In this document: piece after piece, positions 20,101 through 20,380 of the stretch
Numbering within the stretch: the first letter of the stretch is position 1
How the letters are laid out: each line of letters begins with the position of its first letter
Assembly (NCBI GenBank): GCA_034698045.1
Contig: JAQGAU010001237.1
Location: 1 to 20,380 of the forward strand
From: Paramacrobiotus richtersi
Taxonomy: Eukaryota; Tardigrada; Eutardigrada; Parachela; Macrobiotidae
Reading direction: 5' to 3'
DNA length: 20,380 bases
Notes under the pieces: generated by a model
Database searches by the model: none
What the model saw: only the letters and a program-made list of their open reading frames with translations
What the model was told of the DNA's origin: nothing
Made by a program: the position numbers and the translations under genes

Positions 20101-20380
20101 CTCACTGTACTTGATTACGAAACAGAATTCAGTTTTCCGGAAAAACACTTTGGTACTAATACTGTTGTAATTAGTTATGTACGCAGTATGTGCGTTTTTT
20201 TTATTTTATACTACGAAGTTTAGTAACGATTGTTTTATGTATGTAGAAAGTGGTGGATTTTCCGGAGACAGCGACTGTAGCGAAAATTGTCGGCGATATT
20301 GAGTGGCCATACTCCGACGGTCCACCGCCCAACGAGCCGCTCTGCGGATTTCTGAACAACAATCCCAGATGCGATGCTGC
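17125..20380 (+). CDS. Receptor guanylyl cyclase (natriuretic peptide receptor type), ligand-binding domain, partial at both ends
   Basis: Seven exons fit together without a phase conflict: 17125-17454, 17787-17830, 18065-18103, 19087-19167, 19309-19446, 19677-19904 and 20247 to the edge. All introns are GT-AG. Reading along them gives FLADRVRYPN and WTDVTVIYD (ANF-receptor fold), FILGNPTTIRLVM, KAHDMEYTKGDH, YFDTPRWDLGM, REAYRSLFLV...EFLEFSRTVQEMAIRDYN, IGFHDAILTYGQVANETLADG, NRTFYGIRGEITLD and finally WPYSDGPPPNEPLCGF. This order and the closing Pro-rich CGF motif are typical of membrane guanylyl cyclases just before the transmembrane segment. The extracellular position is supported by NWT, NNT, NET and NRT glycosylation sequons. 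Exon 1 here starts mid-domain at TGTAG|AC, so the signal peptide and the first lobe lie upstream and were not found. The cyclase domain, which would make cGMP, lies beyond 20380. Membership in the receptor cyclase family is firm; the ligand is unknown. Confidence 0.87.
18104..19086 (+). other. Long intron of the receptor gene
   Basis: At 983 bp this is the largest intron found in the receptor gene; the others are 141-342 bp. It holds a plus-strand open frame with a hydrophobic start (from 18965; see findings) and several minus-strand open frames (18213-18762) without recognisable content. Confidence 0.6.

Noticed and set aside
1-20380. tRNA, rRNA or CRISPR arrays
   Set aside because: I looked for tRNA B-box words (GGTTCGAATCC type) and for regular direct repeats with unique spacers. 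Only GGTTTCGAACCG near 4169 came close, without a matching cloverleaf. The minisatellite has no conserved-repeat and unique-spacer structure.

Overview
The window is animal nuclear DNA. Genes are split by short GT-AG introns (39 bp to about 1.5 kb), intergenic DNA is AT-rich, and the protein families are metazoan. The F-box family style together with a natriuretic-peptide-receptor-like gene makes a tardigrade my best guess for the source. That is inference from general knowledge, not something the sequence proves. I see no bacterial operon, CRISPR array, tRNA or rRNA.

Layout. From 1 to about 445 lies a decayed minisatellite of about 42 bp period, with related motifs in inverted orientation at 631-682. 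From 690 to 2480 I recognise no gene. From 2490 to 12631 the minus strand carries a cluster of one gene family in three states. Copy C (12631-10051) is intact, with three exons and 530 codons. Copy B (7468-4257) has the same three exons but carries a 55-bp insertion in exon 2. Copy A (about 3385-2490) is a 5'-truncated pseudogene. A fourth relic, copy D (about 13925-14137), is the tail of the same gene on the plus strand. Between B and C sits a 697-bp foldback DNA element (8858-9554) with roughly 98% identical arms and a TA duplication.

The family has an unusual architecture. Exon 1 closely resembles the N-terminus of the fragile X protein FMRP: two Agenet/Tudor domains followed by the KH0 region. 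Exon 2 starts with an F-box and continues into a long unrecognised domain. Exon 3 is a short Lys/Arg-to-acidic tail ending in Tyr/Asp/Gly-rich sequence. The F-box therefore stands where FMRP has its RNA-binding KH1 and KH2 domains. If expressed, such a protein could couple an FMRP-type reader module to a Skp1-Cullin ubiquitin ligase. This FMRP-F-box fusion family is the most striking content of the window.

From 14280 to 15440 there is a helically phased array of TAGCCG-type palindromes downstream of a TATA-like box, and a diverged inverted duplication of an unidentified sequence. From 17125 to the right edge the plus strand encodes seven phase-consistent exons of a receptor guanylyl cyclase (natriuretic peptide receptor type) ligand-binding domain. 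That gene runs off the window before its transmembrane, kinase-homology and cyclase parts, and its 5' exons were not found.
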